NCBI RefSeq assembly: GCF_002208095.1
Contig: NZ_CP017990.1
Location: 3,968,001-4,032,000 of the forward strand
Length of the DNA: 64,000 nucleotides
Direction: 5' to 3'
Origin: Enterobacter cloacae complex sp. ECNIH7
Lineage (GTDB): Bacteria; Pseudomonadota; Gammaproteobacteria; Enterobacterales; Enterobacteriaceae
The position numbers and the translations under genes were made by a program. Below are positions 57,482-64,000 of this stretch, piece after piece. Numbering within the stretch: position 1 is the first letter of the stretch; each line of letters begins with the position of its first letter. The notes under the pieces were generated by a model, which did no database searches, was not told where the DNA came from, and saw only the letters and a program-made list of their open reading frames with translations.

Positions 57482-57575
57482 CCCCTCACCCTAACCCTCT
57501 CCCCATGGGGGAGAGGGAATTTCTCGGTGCGGTCTTTTCCTCCTCGCCCCTTTGGGAGAGGGCCGGGGTGAGGGC
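57482..57575. repeat. Paired inverted repeats (BIME-like) between xni and rlmM
   Basis: CCCTCACCCTAACCCTCTCC at the left is matched at the right by GGGAGAGGGCCGGGGTGAGG in inverted order. The left unit also has its own CCCTCTCCCC/GGGGGAGAGGG hairpin. It is related to the elements at 16465 and 42584 and lies in the gap between convergent stop codons. Confidence 0.85.
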
Positions 57576-57585
57576 AATCAGCGGA

Positions 57586-58686
57586 CTATCGCTCGTCGCG
57601 ACGTCCGCCGACCGCAGCCCACCAGCGACGAATATGCACCGTCACCTCTTCACGGTCGTGGTACAGCTGACGCGCCTGGATCTCCACGTTAATTCCGTGT
57701 TCATCCATCTGCTCCTGAATGTAGGCCAGGTTCTGCGACACTTCCTCATAGCGCTTTTTCATCGGCAGCTTGAGGTTGAAAATGGTCTCACGACACCAGC
57801 CGTTGACCAGCCAGGAGGCCATCAGCGCGGCCACTTTTGCCGGTTTCTCAACCATATCGCACACCATCCACGAGATGTTGTTACGGTTCGGGCGATAGCG
57901 GAATCCGTCTTCACGCAGCCATGTGACCTGCCCGGTGTCCATCAGGCTTTGCGCCATTGGACCGTTATCAACGGACGATACCCACATATTGCGTTTCACC
58001 AGCTGATAGGTCCAGCCGCCCGGGCACGCGCCAAGGTCGACGGCGTACATGCCGTTTGCCAGACGCTCATCCCACTCATCTGCCGGGATAAAAACGTGGA
58101 ACGCCTCCTCCAGCTTGAGCGTGGAACGGCTTGGCGCATCGGACGGGAAGCGCAAACGCGGAATACCCATAAAGAAGGGAGAGTTGTTGGTGGTGTACGA
58201 ATAGCCTGTATAGCAGCAGCCCGGTGCGATAAAGAAGATATGCACCACCGGACGCTTCGGCGTTTCGTAGTTCGTCAGCACGCCCGCATCACGCAGCGCC
58301 GCACGCAGCGGCACGGTGAACTTACGGCAGAACTTCATCAGCTCTTTACTTTCGTTGGTATCCGCCACTTCAACGCGCAGATCGCCGCCCTTCTCCACCA
58401 CGCCCTGCAGCATGCCGACAATAGGCGTGATGCGGTCTTCCGGCGGAAGATCCTTCAGCAGCTCACCCGCGACAAACATCTGGCGAGCAAAGATCAGCGA
58501 GCTGAACGGCAGCTCGCGCGCCAGCTTGTCCGCGTCTTCAGGCTGATAGCACTCGAATACCACATAGCCCGCGTTTTCTTTTACACGGGCAAAGCCGAAG
58601 ACTTCGCGCTTCGCCGCTTTATCGGTAATTTCCGCCGCGCACTCTTTCTCAAACCCCGGGCGACAATATAAAACAACCTTATTCAT
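57586..58686 (-). CDS. rlmM: 23S rRNA (cytidine-2498-2'-O)-methyltransferase RlmM
   Basis: 366 residues from [20 protein letters not shown] (two codons after an earlier ATG). An N-terminal THUMP-like domain precedes the Rossmann methyltransferase with the SAM motif [16 protein letters not shown]. The catalytic K-D-K-E residues include those in [12 protein letters not shown] and [15 protein letters not shown]. It overlaps ygdD by 8 bases. Confidence 0.97.
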   Translation of the reverse strand: MNKVVLYCRPGFEKECAAEITDKAAKREVFGFARVKENAGYVVFECYQPEDADKLARELPFSSLIFARQMFVAGELLKDLPPEDRITPIVGMLQGVVEKGGDLRVEVADTNESKELMKFCRKFTVPLRAALRDAGVLTNYETPKRPVVHIFFIAPGCCYTGYSYTTNNSPFFMGIPRLRFPSDAPSRSTLKLEEAFHVFIPADEWDERLANGMYAVDLGACPGGWTYQLVKRNMWVSSVDNGPMAQSLMDTGQVTWLREDGFRYRPNRNNISWMVCDMVEKPAKVAALMASWLVNGWCRETIFNLKLPMKKRYEEVSQNLAYIQEQMDEHGINVEIQARQLYHDREEVTVHIRRWWAAVGGRRDER

Positions 58687-59074
58687 GAACAACGCCCTTG
58701 CGTTTCAGACGGATAGCTCCGATAAACATTAATACCCAACCCGCCAGGAAGCTGAAGCCGCCGACAGGTGTAACGAACGCCCACAGGCGCAAATGTGAGA
58801 GCGCAAGGCAGTACAGGCTACCGCTGAACAACACGGTACCCAGCGCCATAAACACGCTGCTCCAGTAAAACCAGATACTGATACGACGCTGCATCGCCAC
58901 CGCCAGCCCAAAAATAGCCAGCGTGTGGAACGCCTGATATTCAAGGCCGGTCTGGATCCAGCCCATCTCTACTGCGCCCAAAGACTTGCTTAATACATGT
59001 GCGCCAAAGGCGCCCAGTGCAACAAAAATAAAGCCACTCACCGCGGCAAAAATCAGCATGAATCGGCTGGTCAT
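58679..59074 (-). CDS. ygdD: YgdD, DUF423 inner-membrane protein
   Basis: 131 residues from the ATG at 59074 ([20 protein letters not shown]), as in E. coli. Four hydrophobic segments and the conserved [10 protein letters not shown] and [17 protein letters not shown] identify DUF423. The function is unknown. It is coupled to rlmM downstream and lies 39 bases after gcvA. Confidence 0.95.
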   Translation of the reverse strand: MTSRFMLIFAAVSGFIFVALGAFGAHVLSKSLGAVEMGWIQTGLEYQAFHTLAIFGLAVAMQRRISIWFYWSSVFMALGTVLFSGSLYCLALSHLRLWAFVTPVGGFSFLAGWVLMFIGAIRLKRKGVVHE

Positions 59075-59113
59075 GTTTAAGTCCTGAGTTGATGCGTGCC
59101 CGGCACACAAACG

Positions 59114-60031
59114 TTATTGCTCATACCTGAAGCGGAATTTTTCTTGCTCGGTTGCCGCTTTCGCCAGTATCCACTGCCGGAAGGCGGCTATTTTACCCAG
59201 TTCTGCCTGACTGTCATGACAAACCAGATAAAACGCATTCTTGCTGACCAGTACATCATTAAAAGGGCAAACCAGGCGGCCTGCCTCAATTTCGGACTGC
59301 GCCATGACGTTGTTCGCCAACGCCACGCCCTGCCCGTGAATGGCAGCCTGTAACACCATCGCACTGTGGCTAAAAATGGGTCCCTGCTGCACGTTAATAT
59401 GTGTAAGACCTAATTGACGGGTATAAGTTTGCCAGTCGCGGCGAGAGGCATCATGCAAAAGCGTATGCTGAGCCAGATCAGCGGGTGACTTCAGCGCCTT
59501 CTCACCTGTTAACAGCAGAGGAGAACAGACCGGCAGGAGATATTCTGCGTATAATTTTTCAACGCGCAAGCCCGGCCAGTTACCGCGACCATAAAAAATG
59601 GCGACATCTACGTCATCGGCCAGCTTGTCCTCCTGACGATCTACCGCCTGGATTCGAACGTCGATCCCCGGATAAGCTGAGTTAAAGCTTGAGAGCCTTG
59701 GCACCAGCCAATGAATAGCAAAACTGGGCAATAAACTGACGGTCAGAGCACCTTTTGCACTCCGAGCCTGCAGCTTACGAGTGGCTTCCGTAAGCTGGGA
59801 AAAAATCTCTTTAATATCCTGAAAATAGCTCTGCCCCTCTTCGGTCAACAGCAACGAACGGTTGCGTCGACGAAACAGCTTAAGGCCCAGAAAATCCTCC
59901 AGAGACTTGATTTGGTGACTTACTGCGGCCTGTGTCACAAAAAGCTCATCTGCCGCGCGGGTGAAGCTTAGGTGACGTGCTGCTGCATCAAAAACACGTA
60001 ATGCATTAAGGGGTGGCAATCGCTTTGACAT
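59114..60031 (-). CDS. gcvA: LysR-type glycine cleavage regulator GcvA
   Basis: 305 residues. The N-terminal helix-turn-helix includes PPLNALRVFDAAARHLSFTR and VTQAAVSHQIKSLEDFLG; the rest is the LysR effector-binding fold. GcvA activates the gcvTHP operon with glycine, represses it with GcvR, and activates the divergent sRNA gene gcvB. Length and sequence match E. coli. Confidence 0.97.
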   Translation of the reverse strand: MSKRLPPLNALRVFDAAARHLSFTRAADELFVTQAAVSHQIKSLEDFLGLKLFRRRNRSLLLTEEGQSYFQDIKEIFSQLTEATRKLQARSAKGALTVSLLPSFAIHWLVPRLSSFNSAYPGIDVRIQAVDRQEDKLADDVDVAIFYGRGNWPGLRVEKLYAEYLLPVCSPLLLTGEKALKSPADLAQHTLLHDASRRDWQTYTRQLGLTHINVQQGPIFSHSAMVLQAAIHGQGVALANNVMAQSEIEAGRLVCPFNDVLVSKNAFYLVCHDSQAELGKIAAFRQWILAKAATEQEKFRFRYEQ

Positions 60032-60124
60032 GGTTATCTGGCTTAGATGTTAACGGGTTTTAACAAACAGGAAACAACGTTTAACCTATTAGTTTTTTTT
60101 ATCTGAGCCATTATAATTTGTCCG

Positions 60125-60153
60125 TTGAGGAACTACCAGCAAATACCTATAGT
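60125..60153 (+). promoter_or_regulatory. gcvB promoter
   Basis: TTGAGG at 60125-60130 and TATAGT at 60148-60153 are separated by 17 bases, placing transcription start 6-7 bases later at the expected first base of GcvB (60160). GcvA would bind the A/T-rich DNA upstream, between this promoter and its own gene. Confidence 0.85.
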
Positions 60154-60159
60154 GGCGGC

Positions 60160-60367
60160 ACTTCCTGAGCCGGAACGAAGAGCTTTTTTCGGAATGCGTG
60201 TTCTGAAGGGCTTTTGGCTTACGGTTGTGATGTTGTGTTGTTGTGTTTGCAATTGGTCTGCGATTCAGACCACGGTAGCAACGCTACCAATTTTTCACTT
60301 CCTGTACATTTACCCTGTCTGTCCATAGTGATTAATGTAGCACCGCCAATTTGCGGTGCTTTTTTTT
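60160..60367 (+). ncRNA. gcvB: GcvB small RNA
   Basis: About 208 bases, divergent from gcvA as in E. coli. It starts ACTTCCTGAGCCGGAACGAA. It contains the G/U-rich R1 seed region (TTGTGATGTTGTGTTGTTGT) that pairs with many amino-acid transporter mRNAs, and the R3 region CACTTCCTGTACATTTACCC. It ends in AGCACCGC-N5-GCGGTGCT with eight Ts. Hfq-dependent. The segment near 60180-60210 differs most from E. coli. Confidence 0.98.
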
Positions 60368-60380
60368 CGCCTGCGATCTG

Positions 60381-60608
60381 TTAATGCTCGATCTCTTTCA
60401 TCTCTTTCACGTCCGTGCGGTTGATCTGCTGCTTGTTCCCGTTAGCATCTTTGTACGAAATCATCCCGGTATCATTATCGGTAGTCGGTTTCCCTTCCGA
60501 AACGATAGAACGACCATCGTTGGTGTGCATCACGTAGTTGTTACCAGAACACGCGCTCAGGGCAAAAGTAAACGCACAGGCAGAAATGATTGCAGCTGTC
60601 TTATTCAT
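60381..60608 (-). CDS. ygdI: YgdI, small DUF903 lipoprotein
   Basis: 75 residues. A signal peptide with lipobox LSAC (Cys about residue 20) precedes a small SH3-like domain containing YVMHTNDGRSIVSEGKPTTD and GMISYKDANGNKQQINR, the YgdI/YgdR (DUF903) pattern. The function is unknown. A GGAG ribosome site precedes the ATG. It is convergent with gcvB, 13 bases from its terminator. Confidence 0.93.
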   Translation of the reverse strand: MNKTAAIISACAFTFALSACSGNNYVMHTNDGRSIVSEGKPTTDNDTGMISYKDANGNKQQINRTDVKEMKEIEH

Positions 60609-60800
60609 GATTATTCTCCTTTAGCAATTAATGCTATTCAAACCTCGATTTATAACAGGCTAAAACATCCGCCTAACACTATTTAGCATAACCTGCTTTT
60701 TTGAAGTCGTAAGGATAAGCAGACAATTCTGATAGATATCAACCTCCTTGCCCTGCCGCTGAAATTGCGCGACGATCGCTATATTGAAATGAGGAATCCC

Positions 60801-62006
60801 ATGAACGCTTTCAGTCCTGCGCAGTTCCGCGCACAGTTTCCGGCTCTGGCCGATGCCGGTATTTACCTGGATAGCGCCGCCACCGCCCTTAAGCCACAGG
60901 CGGTGATTGAGGCCACGCAGCAGTTCTACAGCCTGAGCGCCGGGAACGTGCATCGCAGCCAGTTTGCCGAAGCCCAGCGATTAACCGCGCGCTACGAAGC
61001 CGCACGCGATCAGGTCGCGCGCCTGATCAATGCCGAAAGCGGGAAAAACATCGTCTGGACGCGCGGCACCACCGAAGCCATCAATATGGTGGCCCAGTGC
61101 TACGCGCGCCCGCTGCTTCAGCCGGGCGATGAGATCGTCGTCAGCGAGGCGGAACATCACGCCAACCTTGTGCCATGGCTGATGGTGGCCGAGCAAACGG
61201 GTGCGCGCGTGGTGAAACTCCCACTGGGTGCAGACCTTCTGCCCGACGTGGCACGTCTCCCCGAACTGATTACCCCTCGCAGCCGCATTCTGGCGCTCGG
61301 ACAGATGTCGAACGTCACGGGAGGTTGCCCGGACCTGGCTCAGGCTATTTGCATTGCCCATGCAAGCGGGATGGTGGTGATGGTCGACGGCGCTCAGGGC
61401 GTAGTGCACTTCCCCGCTGATGTGCAGGCGCTTGATATTGATTTCTATGCCTTCTCAGGGCATAAGCTCTACGGGCCAACCGGTATTGGGGCGTTGTACG
61501 GCAAGCCTGAACTGCTGGCAAAAATGACGCCGTGGCTGGGTGGCGGCAAAATGATCACCGAAGTGTCGTTCGATGGCTTCAAAACTCAGGATGTTCCCTA
61601 TCGCCTGGAGGCCGGTACGCCGAACGTGGCGGGGGTGATTGGCTTAAGCGCGGCGCTGGAGTGGCTGGCAGAAACAGACATCGTTCAGGCTGAAAGCTGG
61701 ACCCGGGGGCTGGCGACGCTGGCAGAGGAAGAACTCAAAAAGCGCCCGGGTTTCCGCTCGTTCCGCGTTCAGGATTCAAGCCTGCTCGCCTTTGATTTTG
61801 CGGGCGTACATCACAGCGACATGGTGACGCTGCTGGCCGGGTACGGCATTGCCCTGCGTGCCGGACAGCACTGCGCCCAGTCGCTGCTGGCGGCGCTTGG
61901 CGTTAACGGTACGCTGCGCGCCTCGTTTGCGCCGTATAATACCCAAAGCGATGTCGACGCGCTGGTTGCCGCCGTTGACCGCGCCCTTGAAATACTGGTG
62001 GATTAA
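60801..62006 (+). CDS. csdA: Cysteine desulfurase CsdA
   Basis: 401 residues from [21 protein letters not shown] fold-type I PLP enzyme: [20 protein letters not shown] carries the ring-stacking His, [20 protein letters not shown] the PLP lysine, and [12 protein letters not shown] the persulfide-forming cysteine. It takes sulfur from cysteine and passes it to CsdE. It overlaps csdE by one base (TAATG). Confidence 0.97.
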   Translation: MNAFSPAQFRAQFPALADAGIYLDSAATALKPQAVIEATQQFYSLSAGNVHRSQFAEAQRLTARYEAARDQVARLINAESGKNIVWTRGTTEAINMVAQCYARPLLQPGDEIVVSEAEHHANLVPWLMVAEQTGARVVKLPLGADLLPDVARLPELITPRSRILALGQMSNVTGGCPDLAQAICIAHASGMVVMVDGAQGVVHFPADVQALDIDFYAFSGHKLYGPTGIGALYGKPELLAKMTPWLGGGKMITEVSFDGFKTQDVPYRLEAGTPNVAGVIGLSAALEWLAETDIVQAESWTRGLATLAEEELKKRPGFRSFRVQDSSLLAFDFAGVHHSDMVTLLAGYGIALRAGQHCAQSLLAALGVNGTLRASFAPYNTQSDVDALVAAVDRALEILVD

Positions 62007-62452
62007 TGACTAGCGCTGCTTTAGCCGGACATCCGTTTGGCACCGTCATCACAGAAGAGACCTTAAAACAGACCTTCGCCCCGCTCCAGCAGTGGGAAGA
62101 TAAATATCGACAGCTGATCCTGCTGGGTAAACAGCTCCCTGCCCTTTCAGACGATCTTAAAGCGCAGGCGAAAGAGATCGCAGGCTGTGAAAACCGCGTC
62201 TGGCTGGGCGTGAGCGTCTCCGGCGAGACGCTGCACTTCTTCGGCGACAGCGAAGGCCGCATCGTCCGGGGCCTGCTGGCCGTATTGCTGACCGCTGTGG
62301 AAGGGAAAAGCGCGGCGGAATTGCTGGCACATTCGCCGCTGGCGTTATTTGATGAGCTTGGGCTGCGCGCGCAGCTCAGCGCCTCGCGCGGTCAGGGGTT
62401 GATCGCACTCAGCGACGCGGTACTGGATGCCGCACGTCAGGCTCAGGCCTGA
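62006..62452 (+). CDS. csdE: Sulfur acceptor protein CsdE
   Basis: 148 residues, SufE-like. The acceptor cysteine is Cys61 in [13 protein letters not shown]. It receives persulfide sulfur from CsdA and stimulates it; TcdA, encoded convergently next door, is a known partner in E. coli. Its end overlaps the tcdA end by 10 bases. Confidence 0.96.
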   Translation: MTSAALAGHPFGTVITEETLKQTFAPLQQWEDKYRQLILLGKQLPALSDDLKAQAKEIAGCENRVWLGVSVSGETLHFFGDSEGRIVRGLLAVLLTAVEGKSAAELLAHSPLALFDELGLRAQLSASRGQGLIALSDAVLDAARQAQA

Positions 62453-63249
62453 CGTTCCGCCTTCGCCATCATTTTCTTGAGGGCGTGAGACACCGCCACA
62501 AAGCCGAAGGAGGCGGTCACCATGGTGGCCGCACCAAAACCTGAGGCGCAATCCATTCGTTTTGGCCCTTCCGCCGTGCTTTTCATCGCGCAGACTGAAC
62601 CATCCGCCTGCGGGTAGACCAGCGCTTCCGTCGAGAACACGCAGTCGACGCCGAGCTTGCCTTTGCTGTTTTTCACCACGTTGAAGTCGCTCTTCAGGCG
62701 TTCACGCAGCTTGGCCGCCAGCGGATCCTGAATGGTTTTCGCCAGATCGGCCACCTGGATCTGCGTCGGATCGATTTGTCCGCCCGCGCCACCGGTGGTC
62801 ACCAGTGGGACCTTGTAACGACGGCAGTAGGCGATCAGCGCCGCTTTTGGCCGCACGCTGTCGATGGCGTCAATCACATAGCTGTAGCCTTTGCTCATGT
62901 ACTCCGCGACGTTATCTGCCGTCACAAAGTCGTCGATCACCGTCACGCGGCACTCCGGGTTGATGAGACGAATACGCTCCGCCATCACCTCGGATTTTGC
63001 CAGGCCGACGCTATCGCGCAGAGCATGGATTTGACGGTTGGTGTTGGTGACGCAAACGTCATCCATGTCAATCAGGGTAATTGCGCCAATACCGGTTCTC
63101 GCCAGCGCTTCTGCCGCCCACGACCCCACACCACCAATGCCCACGACGCAGACGTGCGCATCCGCAAACAGCTGCAGGGCTTTTTCACCATATAAACGTG
63201 CCGTCCCGCCAAAACGCTGGCGCCAGGCGTCGCTGATTACCACAGACAT
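62443..63249 (-). CDS. tcdA: tRNA threonylcarbamoyladenosine dehydratase TcdA (CsdL)
   Basis: 268 residues, E1-like (ThiF/MoeB) ATP-dependent enzyme. The nucleotide motif is [20 protein letters not shown], with [18 protein letters not shown] and the catalytic region [20 protein letters not shown]. It cyclises t6A37 of tRNA to ct6A. The C-terminus has [16 protein letters not shown]. It is separated from mltA upstream by a terminator. Confidence 0.97.
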   Translation of the reverse strand: MSVVISDAWRQRFGGTARLYGEKALQLFADAHVCVVGIGGVGSWAAEALARTGIGAITLIDMDDVCVTNTNRQIHALRDSVGLAKSEVMAERIRLINPECRVTVIDDFVTADNVAEYMSKGYSYVIDAIDSVRPKAALIAYCRRYKVPLVTTGGAGGQIDPTQIQVADLAKTIQDPLAAKLRERLKSDFNVVKNSKGKLGVDCVFSTEALVYPQADGSVCAMKSTAEGPKRMDCASGFGAATMVTASFGFVAVSHALKKMMAKAERQA

Positions 63250-63263
63250 AAGACCTCAGATGT

Positions 63264-63289
63264 AAAAAGGGTGAGGTTTTCCTCACCCT
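63264..63289 (-). terminator. Rho-independent terminator of mltA
   Basis: On the minus strand AGGGTGAGG-AAAA-CCTCACCCT is followed by TTTTT, 36 bases after the mltA stop and 15 bases before the tcdA start. Confidence 0.9.
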
Positions 63290-63324
63290 GAACAGTAATC
63301 CGTATTGTGCTCAGAATATCACAA

Positions 63325-64000
63325 TCAGCCGCTGAATACGTTTCCAGCACCTGGCGCCGCCTTCAGTACCCACACGCGTCCGTAGTGGTTATACCAGCCC
63401 GCGCGATGGCCTGCGTCAGGGCCAATACCCTGATAGATGTCGAAGTGCTGGCCTTTAATTGCCCCGCCGACGTCCAGCGCCACCATCAGACGCAGCTCAT
63501 ACTGACCGTTGAACTTGCCGTTATTGTCCAGCAGAGGGACTTCAGCCAGCAGCGTGGTGCCTGCAGGAATAATCGAACGATCCGATGCTACCGACGCGCG
63601 GCCAATCAGGGGAACTGCACTCGCCCCTTTCACCGGCGCGAAGTTTTGCGGTTTGAAGAAGACGAACGACGGGTTCTGCTCCAGCAGCTCGCGCACCTCG
63701 GCTTCGCTGTGTTTCTCGCCCCACTCGCGGATCGCCTGCATCGACATATCTTCTTTCTTCACTTCGCCGCGGTCGATCAGCACCTTACCGATACTGCGAT
63801 AGGCGTGGCCGTTTTTACCGGAATAGCTGAAGAAGTTAAGCGGCGACCCGTCGCCAAAATCAATGTAGCCGCTGCCCTGAACGTCCATGATGAAGTTATC
63901 CATCAGGGAGTTGCTGTAGGCCAGAACGTAGTTTTCGCTTAGCGCACCGGCGTAGATCTCAGCGCGAGACGGCAGACGACCGCGTTTTGGCGGCATACGG
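63325..64000 (-). CDS. mltA: Membrane-bound lytic murein transglycosylase A (C-terminal part)
   Basis: The gene enters from the right edge; about 225 C-terminal residues are visible. An in-frame ATG at 63996 is internal, since the codon before it (CGT) continues the family sequence. NFFSYSGKNGHAYRSIGKVL belongs to the barrel domain, and the 3D domain follows (LRLMVALDVGGAIKGQHFDI and GHRAGWYNHYGRVWVLK), which includes the catalytic Asp region. MltA cleaves peptidoglycan glycan strands to 1,6-anhydromuropeptides. The lipoprotein signal is outside the window. Confidence 0.96.
   Translation of the reverse strand, partial: RMPPKRGRLPSRAEIYAGALSENYVLAYSNSLMDNFIMDVQGSGYIDFGDGSPLNFFSYSGKNGHAYRSIGKVLIDRGEVKKEDMSMQAIREWGEKHSEAEVRELLEQNPSFVFFKPQNFAPVKGASAVPLIGRASVASDRSIIPAGTTLLAEVPLLDNNGKFNGQYELRLMVALDVGGAIKGQHFDIYQGIGPDAGHRAGWYNHYGRVWVLKAAPGAGNVFSG

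Noticed and set aside
60125..60328. A 67-codon frame in the gcvA-ygdI interval
   Set aside because: It coincides with the GcvB small RNA and its promoter; the sequence is explained by the RNA.

Overview
This window is a stretch of chromosome from a member of the Enterobacteriaceae, most likely Enterobacter or a close relative such as Lelliottia or Klebsiella. Gene order and protein sequences follow the Escherichia coli segment from rpoS to mltA almost gene for gene. The genus is an inference from the accessory genes: a second siroheme synthase next to cysDNC, a hydroxyarylic acid decarboxylase operon beside rpoS, and no CRISPR-Cas between iap and cysH. I see no insertion sequence, prophage, tRNA, rRNA or CRISPR array. 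Differences from E. coli quoted below rest on my memory of that gene order.

Layout. 1-4070: the variable segment beside rpoS, with the start of a 4-hydroxybenzoate-type decarboxylase operon (ecdB, partial ecdC), its repressor hosA, and a LysR regulator divergent from an MFS exporter and a small SnoaL-like protein. 4081-10795: rpoS, nlpD, pcm, surE, truD, ispF, ispD, ftsB, ygbE, a tightly packed minus-strand block. 10854-20789: sulfate assimilation, cysC-cysN-cysD-cysG, then iap, then cysH-cysI-cysJ. 21096-27243: queD and queE flank an accessory island with an AraC regulator fused to a degenerate GH39-like domain, a divergent M20D amidohydrolase and an MFS transporter. 27298-32022: nanE and an EIIBC PTS permease divergent from an RpiR regulator, then a lone thioester-reductase-like SDR protein. 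32077-42576: eno, pyrG, mazG, relA, rlmD and divergent barA; mazEF is absent. 42660-47925: D-glucarate catabolism (glycerate kinase, gudD, gudX, gudP). 48221-53367: yqcA, truC, yqcC, the csrB sRNA, syd, queF, ppnN. 53882-56610: serine uptake and deamination (sdaC, sdaB). 56723-64000: xni, rlmM, ygdD, gcvA with the GcvB sRNA, ygdI, csdA-csdE, tcdA and the C-terminal part of mltA.

How the parts connect. Both sulfate clusters together encode the route from sulfate to sulfide, with siroheme made by the extra cysG for the CysI haemoprotein. Three queuosine genes (queD, queE, queF) lie here. BarA, the sensor kinase of the BarA-UvrY-Csr cascade, and csrB, the cascade's output sRNA, are about 7 kb apart, and a UvrY-like palindrome lies upstream of csrB. 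GcvA and GcvB sit back to back as in E. coli. REP-like palindromes fill many gene ends, including two places where E. coli carries extra genes (mazEF, fuc).

The least familiar parts are the queD-queE island, the nanE-PTS-RpiR locus with the lone SDR gene, and a cysG copy that seems to have lost about 19 residues from its dehydrogenase domain. Functions given there are inference from family and context.
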